Shown here piece after piece: positions 11,434 to 21,803 of a stretch of DNA of 64,000 bases; position 1 is the stretch's first letter, and every line of letters starts with the position of its first letter. The notes beneath the pieces are model-generated. The model had not been told where the DNA came from. It did no database searches and was given only the letters and a program-made list of their open reading frames with translations. The position numbers were made by a program, and so were the translations under genes. The DNA is taken from positions 7,910,079-7,974,078 of the forward strand of contig OZ038321.1 of the NCBI GenBank assembly GCA_964035795.1, read 5' to 3'. The stretch is from Pterobdella sp. o SKG-2022. Taxonomy: Eukaryota > Annelida > Clitellata > Hirudinida > Piscicolidae.

Positions 11434-14400
11434 ATGCCAAAATCTGATATGCCTTCGGAAAGATGCGAGAATATCAACACCAAGGAAAATCTTTCAAAAG
11501 ATGTTCCTATGGACGTTGATACACCAAATGAAATCCAGGAAGATGACACTATTGCTATTGCCATCGCGTAAGCAGTTTTTAAATAAATTTTATAAAATGA
11601 GGTTTTTTCATTTTTTACGTTAAATTTTAGAACTGCTGAAAAAAAGAAAAACGAAGGAAATGACGCTTACAAAAAAAAAGAATATTTCCAAGCTATAGAA
11701 TTCTACTCAGAAGCTATAAGTAAATATCATATTCATGGTTACTAGTCCTACCCTACCAAGTTTAAAATATTGTTTTAAATATTTTATAAGTTGACACTTA
11801 TTAAAAAAATTACAACAGATTTGAATCCTCAGGCTTCATACTATGGCAATAGATCAGCTGCTTACATGATGATGTTTAACTATGAAATGGCTCTACAAGA
11901 TGCTCGCAGATCTACCCAACTTGATCCCACTTTCGTCAAAGTTGTTAACTAAGCATGAAAATCTTTTAAAAAACATATTTGAATTTTATAAATTAAATTT
12001 AAAACAGGGATACCAAAGGGAGGCAAAATGTCATTTAGCAATGGGAGAAATTGGAACAGCCTTACATCTCTATAATAAAGTGCTTGAAATGGAGCCCAAC
12101 AATATGACTGCCAAGAAAGAGGTATTATTCTTATTATTATTCATTTATATCAGATAAATTGATTTTTTTATATATTGATTATATCTATTGTATACAGTAA
12201 ACATCATCATCATTTTCATTATGTTTCATAAAATTTCAATCATTTTGTTATATGATAAAACTCATTTTGATCTGGTCAGATAACCCATAATGTTATAGCT
12301 ACCTTCAACCATAGAGCTCACATTTTTTCTAGGAATAAAGTTATTTTTATTTCAGCTTATTCATGTAAAGAACAATAAATTAATTAATTTAAATGCCAGC
12401 TTTCAACCCCAGTTACTGGGACATGTACAACAGTATAATATGTTATGATTAATATTGTCATATCAATTCCTACAATTCAAATCAAACACTTATTTATTAA
12501 ACAACACAAAGCTTTTCATAAGTCAAACTTTCATTATCAACTTTACTTAATAATATGTGTAAAAAACACTACCTGTTTGTCAGTTTATTTGAATTGCTTT
12601 CACACTATTTAGTTGATTAATAACTACTTTGTATTCTATTTCTTATAGGCATCTTTTATATGTTTTGAATTATTGAATATAATATTTTAAGGATTTCCTG
12701 GCTTTAAATCTAGTTTTAGTCTATGCCGATGTGGCCAGCTTCACTCCATTTACAAAACATTAAACTATATATTCTTTATATCAATTTTCTTTCATCTGTA
12801 ACTGATTTTGAACTGTACATTTTTGATTTTGTTTTTCTTCCAATTTACATTTAAGCTTTTTGTTTTAAATTATATTACTTGTTATTAACAATATATCTAT
12901 TGATATATAACACAATTATTAACTAAACAGCATAACCATCATTCATAGGAGATACATATATATGACCAGTTCAACCCTCACAGCACAGTGACACAAGATT
13001 GGTGGAGTCATACTATGTCAAGGCCATGAACTGCATCAACAAAGGCAATGATTATCAGGCTGTAAGCCATACTGTATTTTTAATTATTAGTATTGTTTCT
13101 ATGTCTATTTAATTTTCTTTTATATGTTTTCATTTTATCTTTATTTTTGATGATTGTTAGAATAATTTTTTCAATGTTAGCTTAACTACCAAAAATGACA
13201 GTGAGATATTACTAATGAAACATCAACCAGGCTGTGCACAACTTGGACCGGTGTATACACACCTGCCAAGACTGTGTCAAGTTCAAGGTGCTGAAGGCAG
13301 AGTGTCTCACATACCTGCAGAGGTTCCAGGAAGCACAGTTTATTGCCAGGTTTGTCATAGTAGGTGCATGTTTGAATTGAGGTAGGTAGATGATTAATAA
13401 ATCAACTCCAATTTCTTAGGTCTTTTATAAATGGATCAATAAACAGAGATATTAACAAATTTTTTGATAATCAATAGAGATGAAAAATATATATTTAGAT
13501 AAACAAAGTTAAACACAAATCTGCAGTGACATGTTGCGACTGGATGGTCACAATGCAGATGCCATCTACGTGAGGGGCTTGTGTCTGTACTACACAGATC
13601 AGAGTGAGAAGGCTCTGCAGCATTTCAGGAAGGTGCTAGAACTGGCCCCTGATCACTACAAGGCTAAACTCATCCTTAAAGTGCGTTTCACATTGATTTT
13701 TATGAAAGTTGCTCTCTTCTCTTGTTTCCAGTTTGTGGATAATTGTTGCTCAGTGTGAATTTATAAAGATGAACTCTTAAAAATTTTGTTGTATACTCTC
13801 ACTACAACAGAAAGCCAAGAGTTTGACACAAGCAAAAGAACTTGGTAATAAAGCATTCAAAAGTGGCAAGATTGTAGAGGCTCTTGAACTCTACAACCAG
13901 GTCATATCATTGTTGCAACTAAATATTACACAAAAAATAGATAAAGTTTAATCAACCTCATCTTTGTGTTGTTTTCTACAAAAATTTTTATACTCTACTA
14001 TGTCTTGGTGATGTATCAAAAGAACTAATAGTGTTTCATAATGCAGGCTTTATTGATTGATGAGCACAACAAATCAACCAACTCTAAGCTGCTCTTCAAC
14101 AGGGCTCTCGTGTATTGTAAGGTGGGCAGTGATCATTATTATTTTATCCCCTTCACTCTTCATGTTTTTTTCTATAAATTTTTTTCACAAAGATGCTCAT
14201 ATTTGTTGAAGCAACTGATAACTGAGTTACTCAGCCTACAATTGTATTTTCTGTGTTCATTTTTTGAATGTTTTGTGCTAAATAATACTCAAAACAGCCT
14301 ACTTCAAGCTTACTCACCCAACAGTTGAACAACATGAAAAATGCCATAGGGGACTTAACACAGGCCCTCACACTTGACCCCTCATATGTCAAAGCTCTTC

Positions 14401-14446
14401 AAAAGAGAGCTAAGTGGTTAGTTTTATTGTGTGTTGCTTGCTTTTA

Positions 14447-14489
<43 letters not shown>

Positions 14490-15744
14490 TTTTTCTTTCT
14501 TTCTTTTTTCTTTCTATCTTTCTTTTTTTTCTTCTTTTCTTTATTCATTTATTTATTTCTTTCTTTCATTTTTTTTTCTGTCTCATTTTTACTTTATTGG
14601 TGGAAGTTTCAGGCATGAAAAATGTATGCTCCAATGCCCACACACACACACACACACATCATTATTGTTATTGCTATCATCAATCCACCCACAGCTACAT
14701 GGACACAGAGGAGTATGAGGAGGCAGTGAGGGATTATGAGTCTATATGTAAGCTGGATAAGAGTCGAGGTTGGTCATTATTTCATAGGCATCTATACTTC
14801 ATTGTTGGTCTATCAAATGCCTCTTTTTTTGTTCGTTTACGGGTAAACTTTTGTTCATTATAATTTTAGAACTCAGTTTAAATATCATTATAATAATTTG
14901 TGTGTATGTTTGAAACAATTTGTTATTTTGCAGTTGACCAAGTAAGGTTATATAAATTTTTATTGTATTATTGTTGTTGTTTTTCAATTGCTTTTGAAGA
15001 TTTAAATCTAAAATTTATTTTGCATGCACGACTTTCAGTTATTAAATATTCATTTTTATACTTTAATAATTTAAATTGATTCATATGCCGTTAATTTCGA
15101 CCATTGTTTCTTCAATTTTATCATCATAATGCTTAAACAACCAAGCATCAATGTTACTTTGATGAAAGCAAAATGAGCTATAAAATGGTTCTGCTTCTTT
15201 TCAATGCCGTTATGCCTTCATGGAAAAGTTTTGTATTAGAGGTCAACAATCTACAAAATCAACATCACAGAGAATAAACAGCTGCTGCAAGACGCCAAGT
15301 TGCAACTGAAGAAGAGCAAACGAAAAGATTATTACAAAATCCTGGGAGTGGGACAAGATGCCACAGAAGAGATGATCAAAAAAGCCTATCGTAAACGGGC
15401 TCTGATACATCATCCTGGTTTGTTTTTTTTTTCTGATCACTTGCTTCATCCATTATTTTCATAGTGAGATCTTTAAAAATATCTAACAAACAAAAGATCG
15501 TCACTCAAACGAAACTGACGAGAAAAAGAAAGAGGAGGAGAAAAAGTTCAAGGAACTGGGTGAGGCATACGCAGTGTTGTCAGACTCGAAGAAGAAGGCC
15601 AGGTATGACAGGGGGCAGGACTTGGAGGAAATCAATGGCTTCCAGGGACCCACTGTTGATCCGAACATCATCTTCCAATCATTCTTCGGCAACATGGGTG
15701 GTTTTGGAGGTGCTGGAAACCACTTCACTTTTCAATTCGGTTGA
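11434..15744 (+). CDS. DNAJC7: DnaJ homolog subfamily C member 7 (TPR2), TPR co-chaperone
   Basis: Cytosolic co-chaperone that binds Hsp90 and Hsp70 through TPR repeats and stimulates Hsp70 ATPase through its J domain. Thirteen exons in agreeing phase: 11434-11567, 11631-11719, 11819-11940, 12008-12121, 12984-13061, 13231-13349, 13527-13680, 13811-13900, 14047-14121, 14325-14416, 14695-14768, 15271-15417, 15497-15744. Total 511 aa (human about 494). TPR signatures include [20 protein letters not shown] (about residue 48), [34 protein letters not shown] and [15 protein letters not shown]. The J domain starts at about residue 400 (DYYKILGV), with the catalytic HPD at 428-430 split by the last intron. 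The protein ends FTFQFG, as in other DNAJC7. The N-terminal 45 residues are not conserved. AATAAA lies at 15840-15845. A (TTTC)n array sits in intron 10. Confidence 0.96.
14449..14615 (+). repeat. (TTTC)n microsatellite in DNAJC7 intron 10
   Basis: About 150 bp of imperfect CTTT/TTTC tetranucleotide repeat. The Phe/Leu/Ser-rich open frames that cross it are artefacts of the repeat. Confidence 0.9.
14639..14658 (+). repeat. (CA)n dinucleotide repeat
   Basis: A short CACACA run just upstream of DNAJC7 exon 11. Confidence 0.85.
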
Positions 15745-15839
15745 TCTCGTCCAGTTTGCAATCACTTTTTCAGGCTTTTCGAAATTTGCCTGTTTTGACT
15801 TTTTGTTTTCAAGTTGTTTTTTTACATTTTGTTCAACTG

Positions 15840-15845
15840 AATAAA
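15840..15845 (+). promoter_or_regulatory. Polyadenylation signal AATAAA of DNAJC7
   Basis: Canonical AATAAA 96 bp after the DNAJC7 stop codon, in a T-rich 3' UTR. Confidence 0.6.
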
Positions 15846-15849
15846 AATA

Positions 15850-17050
15850 TTTAACTTCAAATTTTGACAAGTGGTATCATTGAAGCTAACACACAGAGAC
15901 TGAAACCTATTTGCAGCCACATGAATTAATTTCTTTTTTATATGATTCAAATTGAAGCTTTTGGGTTTTGTAGGTTTTAGGGAGTTTGCGTCAAGACTTA
16001 TTTCAATCGATGGTATCGTGTCTTGAAGATCAGCCTATTTTAATGAGACGAGTGCACTAAATCACGACTAGTGACGCATGACACCAAATTTTTCTTTCTT
16101 CGATTGACTAAACAAAAGCCTAAATAGAAATAGGGTTTTAAGAAGGTTTTTGTTGCCCATGTGAATGTATAAGTGGGTGGATTTTTGAAAGATTCGGTGC
16201 TGTATAACACAAGTTGTATTTTCTTTAGATTTATAAAAAAAAGGTTTTATAAAGAGTGCTCAGCTAAAGTGAACTTTATTTTCAATAGGAAAAGTTTGCA
16301 GTCACAACTGTTACTTCAGTGTTCTTCGGCTAATTTTGTTTGCATCCCATTTCAGTGTCCAACAAACTTCAGTTCTATTCAACTCTTGATAAATATTTTT
16401 GGGGTCATTCATTTTTATATTTTATTTATTATCCCAAAAAACGTCAACAGAATCTTTTTTAAATACAGTTTACAGGCTATTAAAACCCACGAAGCTTTTC
16501 TTAAAATGAATATAATATTACTATAATATATAATACGGGCGTAATCAACCAAGAACCAGTGTCATAATAAAACTGATTTTTCGAACATTTAAATTTTCAA
16601 GCTGATTTTTTGAGCCTTCTCTTAGAAACTGAATAAAGAATGGAAGCAGAAACGAAAGATTTGAGATACATTTAAGGAAATGGTGTTTTGAAGAAAACAA
16701 GAGTTTTCATTGGACTAGATGATTTTTTCTAAGTTTTTAAAAATATCGGAATGTAGAGATTGCCTCAAACATCAATCCCCACAAATTCACATATATGGGC
16801 ATCGCTAAAATTTAGTTCAAAAAATTTCTATTAATTTTTCAATTAATTTAGATATTTTGAAAAAAGAGAAAATTATTTATGAATTCAATACAAGGAAAAA
16901 ACGTTTGAGTGCTTCCGTTAATTGATTTTGCTCATCCGTTTGATTTTAATAAACTAAGTATTAAAAATCATATATCTAAAAACATGTAAGAACTTCAGTG
17001 ATTTAAAAAATTTTTAAAGTGAAAATAAAGAATCGTTAAATTTTTAAACA
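15850..17050. other. Intergenic between DNAJC7 and TSSK (convergent 3' ends)
   Basis: The open frame at 16173-16526 is low-complexity and is not supported as a gene. I see nothing else recognisable. Confidence 0.45.
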
Positions 17051-18094
17051 TCAAGGAACTCTTCTTTTCTCGAATTCTCCGGCAGAAGATCTAACCATAG
17101 TTTTATCTATTTTCACTTTTGCCACAAACTCTTTCGATTTGGCTACACTTACCGTTGGTCTGTTGGCTTCAGGCACTAGAATGCTTTTAATCATTTTCTT
17201 ACATTTGTTTGAAAGGTTGAGGCGATCATCAAACATCGGACCAACTTCAATCGCTAGCAAAAGTCTCTTGATGTTGATGTCTTCAAAAGGCAAACGTCCA
17301 CACACCTTATTGCCAAAAGTATAATGTTGTCATATTAAAATAAAATTCAAATGTCAATAAAAAGCAGCTGCACCATGCTGTACAGAATGACTCCAATGCT
17401 CCACATGTCAGCCATCAGAGGCAAGTAAGCATGCCCCCGTAAAATCTCTGGACAGGCGTATGCATAACTTCCACAAAACGTTGTACTTCTTGTATCTTCT
17501 TTTCCTGGTGTTGAACCACATCCTGATTTCGCAAAACCAAAGTCGATGAGTTTGACGATTCCGTTGTACTCCAAAAGAATGTTTTCACTCTTGAGATCTC
17601 TATGCGCTATTCCTTTAGCGTGACAAAAACTAATTCCAACAAAAATTTGAGAAAGGATGTTGGCGGCTTGTTCTTCTGTTAACCTGCCTCGAGTCTGAAT
17701 CAGCAACAAGAGGCTTGGTCCCTTCACCCGTTCTAAAACTATGTATATCTGAAATAATCGAAAACTTTTGAAATTTTATTTACTTCAATTGAAATAAATG
17801 TAGACTAACTTTCAAGTTAGACTCAATAGCTTGATAAAAAGTAATGATGTTGGGATGCACGAGATTTTTCATAGTTTCTAGCTCTCTTGGAAGAAATTTT
17901 GTCAAAAGAAGTTTAGCTCCAGAAACTTTTTCAATGATTTTAATAGCAACATCACATCTTAAGACATCGGAGTATGCGCTCATGACAATGCTGAATGTTC
18001 CTTTCCCTAAAACTTCGTTCTTAATAGTGTAGCCATGGTGGGTTAGAACTGGATGAAAGTTATCAGTTTTTTCTGCTTCCTTTGGTTTTCCCAT
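17051..18094 (-). CDS. Testis-specific serine/threonine kinase, TSSK4-like
   Basis: Protein kinase of the CAMK/TSSK group, expected in developing sperm. Three exons: 18094-17810, 17748-17374, 17305-17051, all joined in phase 0, giving 304 aa. Visible motifs: glycine loop GKGTFSIV (about 30-37), AIK lysine (about 52), KFLPRELE (TSSK-typical KFLPRE), HRDLKSEN (about 144-151), DFG (164-166), and FCGSYAYACPEILRG in the activation segment. The CPE in place of APE, and the surrounding GSYAYACPEILRG, match TSSK4 rather than TSSK1/2. Subdomain IX is DMWSIGVILYSM, then VCGRLPFED. The C-terminal tail is short and lacks the extension found in TSSK1/2. The 18094 start gives the full N-lobe. The gene is divergent from CNEP1R1, with start codons about 126 bp apart. 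Confidence 0.92.
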
Positions 18095-18220
18095 CGAAAA
18101 AAATTACTTTTATATTTATAAACAATATCGTCATGAAAAATTTATATTAAATAATACTTTTCTATGTTGTTAAACGATATTAAAGATTAATAAATAAGTT
18201 TAACAACATCTATTTTTAAA
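18095..18220. promoter_or_regulatory. Shared bidirectional promoter interval TSSK / CNEP1R1
   Basis: The two ATGs face away from each other across 126 bp of AT-rich DNA, so both 5' UTRs and core promoters must lie here or overlap the neighbouring gene. I see no TATA box or initiator that I would call with confidence. Confidence 0.45.
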
Positions 18221-19632
18221 ATGTCTTCTGAGCAAACTGACGGTGAAAATCTATTTTCAATTTATTTTGAATTTCAATTCAAAATAATTTTTTTCTGATA
18301 TCAGATCTGAAAGCTTTCGAAAGAAGATTGACTGAAGTCATAGACCAGCTGCAACCGGTGGCTGTCAAATGGAGAGGTAGCGCATCTTTGAGTATCACAT
18401 TAAGTAAATTTTCATTATTAGTTAGCAATTTTGTGGTATTGTAATTTAGATAACTGAATCATTACAAAAACAGTATAAATCAAAAATAGCTTAGCTCTAT
18501 GAAATTTTAGTTTTGCTGCTTGTGACATCTTTAATCACAGTGGTTGGAGCATTTTATTGGTTGACAGATGTTGAAACATATAAGGTTACAATCATCAAAC
18601 ATTTATAAATGCAAATTTGTATAATAACTAATTGTTTTATAGGATTTCATTTTTGCAATTGCATTACATTCATTATTAATAAATCAATATAATTTTTAAT
18701 TCATTCATTCTCATTATTGCCTTTGTTTAGTGTTCATGATTCAATTTAAACTCATTAATTTTACTTCTTAAATTATTTACTATCTCAATTTTTTTTTTAA
18801 TTTTTCAAATCACCCAGGTATCATTTTTAGATTCCTTATCAAACCACATGTTTTTTGCTTGTAGCAGCCTTTTTCTCATCTTCCTCTTCTTCACAGGGAT
18901 CCAGCATCGAGTTGTAGTGCCCTTCATGTTAGTTTTTCACAAGTTTCACTATTATCATAGTCATTGTTTTATTTTCATTAGGATGTTCAAATCCAAGTTT
19001 TTTCTTTTTTTGTGTGGTAAAAGAACATTCTAAGCATTATCATCATAGATTTAAGAAATTGATTCGATTTAATACCTATCAATTTTGATCATGATTTTCC
19101 TCATTATTGTATATGTTTATATACCATGCTAGATAAGTTTAATTTATTTAAGGTTATTAAAAATAAGTAATTTAGTTAAATAATTTCATAATTATTTTAC
19201 TGTGTCAAAAATTTATTATTACTTCAATAATTTAATCATTTTTCAAGTTAAGTTGTATGAACATAGTAACTAAACTCTTATATTTCTCCATCAACTCTTA
19301 GTTACTCACTTAACTGCTATATAATTACACACATATCTTTTATGATGCATTTCAAATCTCATTTAAAAGTATTGCTAATCTCAACCTCAGCATTGCAAAT
19401 CGATGCAGACTGGTGTTGGCCGATTATAACATGTCTTGTGATGATGTGAGTCTTGTTTCATTTTTTAATTATTATTCGTATTATTATATAATTAATTTTT
19501 GTTTTATTTTTATTTTTTTTTCAAATTTTGGTAATCAATTGCAAAGATTTACTATGCACTTGAGAAAGTCTTATAATATAGAACAATCCACAGACAGGGA
19601 AGTTAATTCTGAAACCTCGGCCCGGCAGATGA
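18221..19632 (+). CDS. CNEP1R1: Nuclear envelope phosphatase-regulatory subunit 1 (TMEM188)
   Basis: Membrane partner of the CTDNEP1 phosphatase, which activates lipin at the ER/nuclear envelope. Six exons in consistent phase: 18221-18242, 18305-18376, 18511-18584, 18818-18927, 19391-19445, 19594-19632, giving 123 aa (human 125). The N-terminal part reads DLKAFERRLTEVIDQLQPV. The first membrane segment is at about 33-50 (VLLLVTSLITVVGAFYWL). The second is at about 67-85 (FFACSSLFLIFLFFTGI), followed by HRVVVPFIIANRCR. The C-terminal signature is [20 protein letters not shown]. These are close to the vertebrate protein along the whole length. The last exon is only 13 codons and would be missed by ORF finding. 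AATAAA at 19935-19940 is a candidate polyA signal. Confidence 0.95.
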
Positions 19633-20115
19633 GCTTCATTAGTGCTTTTATTCATTTATTGCTGGCAAAAGAGTATTTCTGTTTTTTTTTGCGTCTTCAC
19701 TGTTTAATGCTACAGTTCTTTTCCACGTTTGTTAGCATTTAATTGCAATTTTTCAAATGTTAGTAGGTTTGTATCATCTAAGATCAGCACTCACTCGCCA
19801 TGTCACTAAATTAGTTGATTTCATTAGTGTGTTTTTCACTATATTTTTATATTTCAGTTGTGGAATTTTTATTTATGTGTTACAACAATTCACAAATCAT
19901 TGCATTAAATAAGCTTTTAGTGAAGAAACAATGAAATAAATTTGGTCATACTTATATGTGCGCTCAAAAAGAACTTTCATAAATTGAGCATACTAATAGT
20001 GGGGGTTATCATTTCATGGAGTTCATTTTATGAATTGTTAAATCATAGTCAGACTAATCTTCTATTTCCTCATTCATACTTTCTTATTTTCATTTGTTGA
20101 ACTGATATTATTATT

Positions 20116-20225
20116 GACGTAAAATAGTCGGAAATCAATATAATAAAAACGAACACTAAGGTTTTATTAAGAAACTTATTACACTAAGCTTTTCGTAAGA
20201 AAATCTTACACTATCAAGTGAAAAA
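20116..20225 (+). repeat. Left terminal inverted repeat, Penelope-type element
   Basis: Begins TGACGTAAAATAG, contains AACACTAAGG and AAGCTTTTCGTAAGA, and ends CTATCAAGTG. It is nearly identical to the left end of the element at 46082 and is repeated inverted at 21700-21800. Confidence 0.8.
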
Positions 20226-20230
20226 AAGGA

Positions 20231-20392
20231 AGGTAAAGGAAAAAGCGCAAACCAGTGGGTACATAAAAATAAATTGACCTATATAGGGGAGAAAAACAAT
20301 GATGAGAATATTCTTTATCGTCTGATATTCTCCCCTACATAGCTCAATTTATTCTTATGTATCCACTGACTCAAGCTTTTTTCCGTACCTTA
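20231..20392. repeat. Long imperfect hairpin inside the 20.1-21.8 kb element
   Basis: The segment at about 20231-20294 (…GTACATAAAAATAAATTGAC, CTATATAGGGGAGAA) is inverted at about 20325-20392 (TTCTCCCCTACATAG …). The arms are about 60 bp with a 30-bp loop. It lies between the left terminal repeat and the 3' end of the virus-like coding remnant. Confidence 0.7.
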
Positions 20393-21665
20393 GATTCCTT
20401 GGCCTATCTTGTTGCAATATTCAATGATCTGCTGCTTTAATTGAAGGCTTTCTTCACGAAACCAGTTCCACCTCGTGATTCCACTATTCTTTGTGGAATA
20501 CTTATTTATCCCTCCATCACTTTCAATATCTTCTTCATGTATTCCATTCATGAGTTTGGGGTTGTCTTGATTAATTTCTTCGGCTGTGGCAAACTGACGC
20601 GCCATTGCTGTGCTTTTTCGCATAGCGAATGCTAGAAGGCACGCGTTGAGCTAAAGATCTCCAGGAGCAGCATGTGATAGCATTATAGTATTGAGGGATC
20701 TAGGCAATCTGAGATAAGATCCTACCATCCCTAAAAACACATACAAGTTTGGACAGTTACTAGATCAGTACTTAGAGCTACGCACTTCTCTCAAATAGAC
20801 CATGTAGATTGAGTACCATTCTGGTCGATCTATCTCCTGTTTTGGGAACATAATCTTCTCTGCCACTGACTTGTCCCAAATCCAGTAGAAAAGCTTGCTA
20901 CCTTTCATTTTGGTAGCCCGTGTAATTACTTGTGAAGATGGCTATATAGTACAGTGCTTGCAACGAGGTATAACAGTTCTAAAACTTATAATCGAATAAT
21001 CGTGCGTTTTAAATTTAAACAGGAACATGTAAAACGCAGCAGAGTATTTTTTAACGTTTACGTCATTGTTTCACAATTTGTTATTTGCAAAGTGCTTGAT
21101 GCATGACTCATAGGAAAGGGGTTTTGTGGGAAAGCTCTGGTTTCTCCATCACCTTACATTGGTATTTTACGTTGATTATATTTTTTAAACTGATAATACC
21201 AAAAATGATAGTGGCCAAAGCTTCAGAAGATCGATTTCCCATAGTTTTGATTTCAACATCACCTGTATGATCAACTCTAAGTGAATCATTTACTTTCATC
21301 TCTGTATTAGGATTGGCTACAACAATTTGAAATGACTTCCATTCCTCTGTTGATGTCGTTTGGTCTGTCAAAAGATATGATAGAGAACTATCATTTTCGA
21401 TTTGATTGGCTCTCCAGTGATTAAGAATGCAGAAAGATGACGCTTGATTTGTTCTATCCCAATCGTTGGATTTACTCAGTTACATAAGGTTTTTTCCTAA
21501 TCTCGTTAAAAAATGCAGAAGGGAACTCTGAAAGGTTTTTATTGCGCACATCGATTGGTACGATAGGATTTTTTAGCTCCAAGTCATCAACAGCATATAT
21601 CACCATTCTGTTATACAATGTTGTATTCATATCGAAAGATAAGTTGTTGTTCTCTAACAAAAAAA
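20390..21665 (-). pseudogene. Endogenous viral element: decayed nucleoprotein-like gene of a negative-strand RNA virus
   Basis: The minus strand carries a protein-like coding sequence of about 1.27 kb (about 420 codons) in three pieces. One frame covers about 21660-21475 and a second about 21470-21110. A third runs from about 21110 to 20390, interrupted by four in-frame stops (21073-21071, 20944-20942, 20767-20765, 20653-20651). Protein-like composition continues through all breaks. The length, and the order of an aromatic-rich middle block (with WIWD near 20875) followed by an Arg/Ala-rich helical block (near 20600), resemble mononegavirus nucleoproteins of the chuvirus/rhabdovirus kind. This assignment rests on pattern memory only. 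It could instead be an unknown retroelement or host ORF. It is clearly non-functional, and it is enclosed by Penelope-type terminal repeats. Confidence 0.45.
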
Positions 21666-21699
21666 AGTTGAATCAATATATGCAATCGTTTAAGGATTA

Positions 21700-21803
21700 A
21701 GTATATATGCAAGAGAGTTGTTACACTTGATAATGTAAAATATTCTTACGAAAAGCTAGTGTAACAAGTTTCTCAATGAGACCTTAGTGTTTGTTTCTAT
21801 GAC
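21700..21803 (-). repeat. Right terminal inverted repeat, Penelope-type element
   Basis: The reverse complement of 20140-20225 with few changes (CTTGATAATGT … TTCTTACGAAAAGCT … CCTTAGTGTTTG). ATTATTATT flanks both ends (20107-20115 and 21804 onward) and may be a target duplication, but it is low complexity. Confidence 0.75.

Noticed and set aside
14325..14863. Phe/Ser/Leu-rich ORFs overlapping the DNAJC7 locus
   Set aside because: They run out of real exons into the (TTTC)n intronic repeat.
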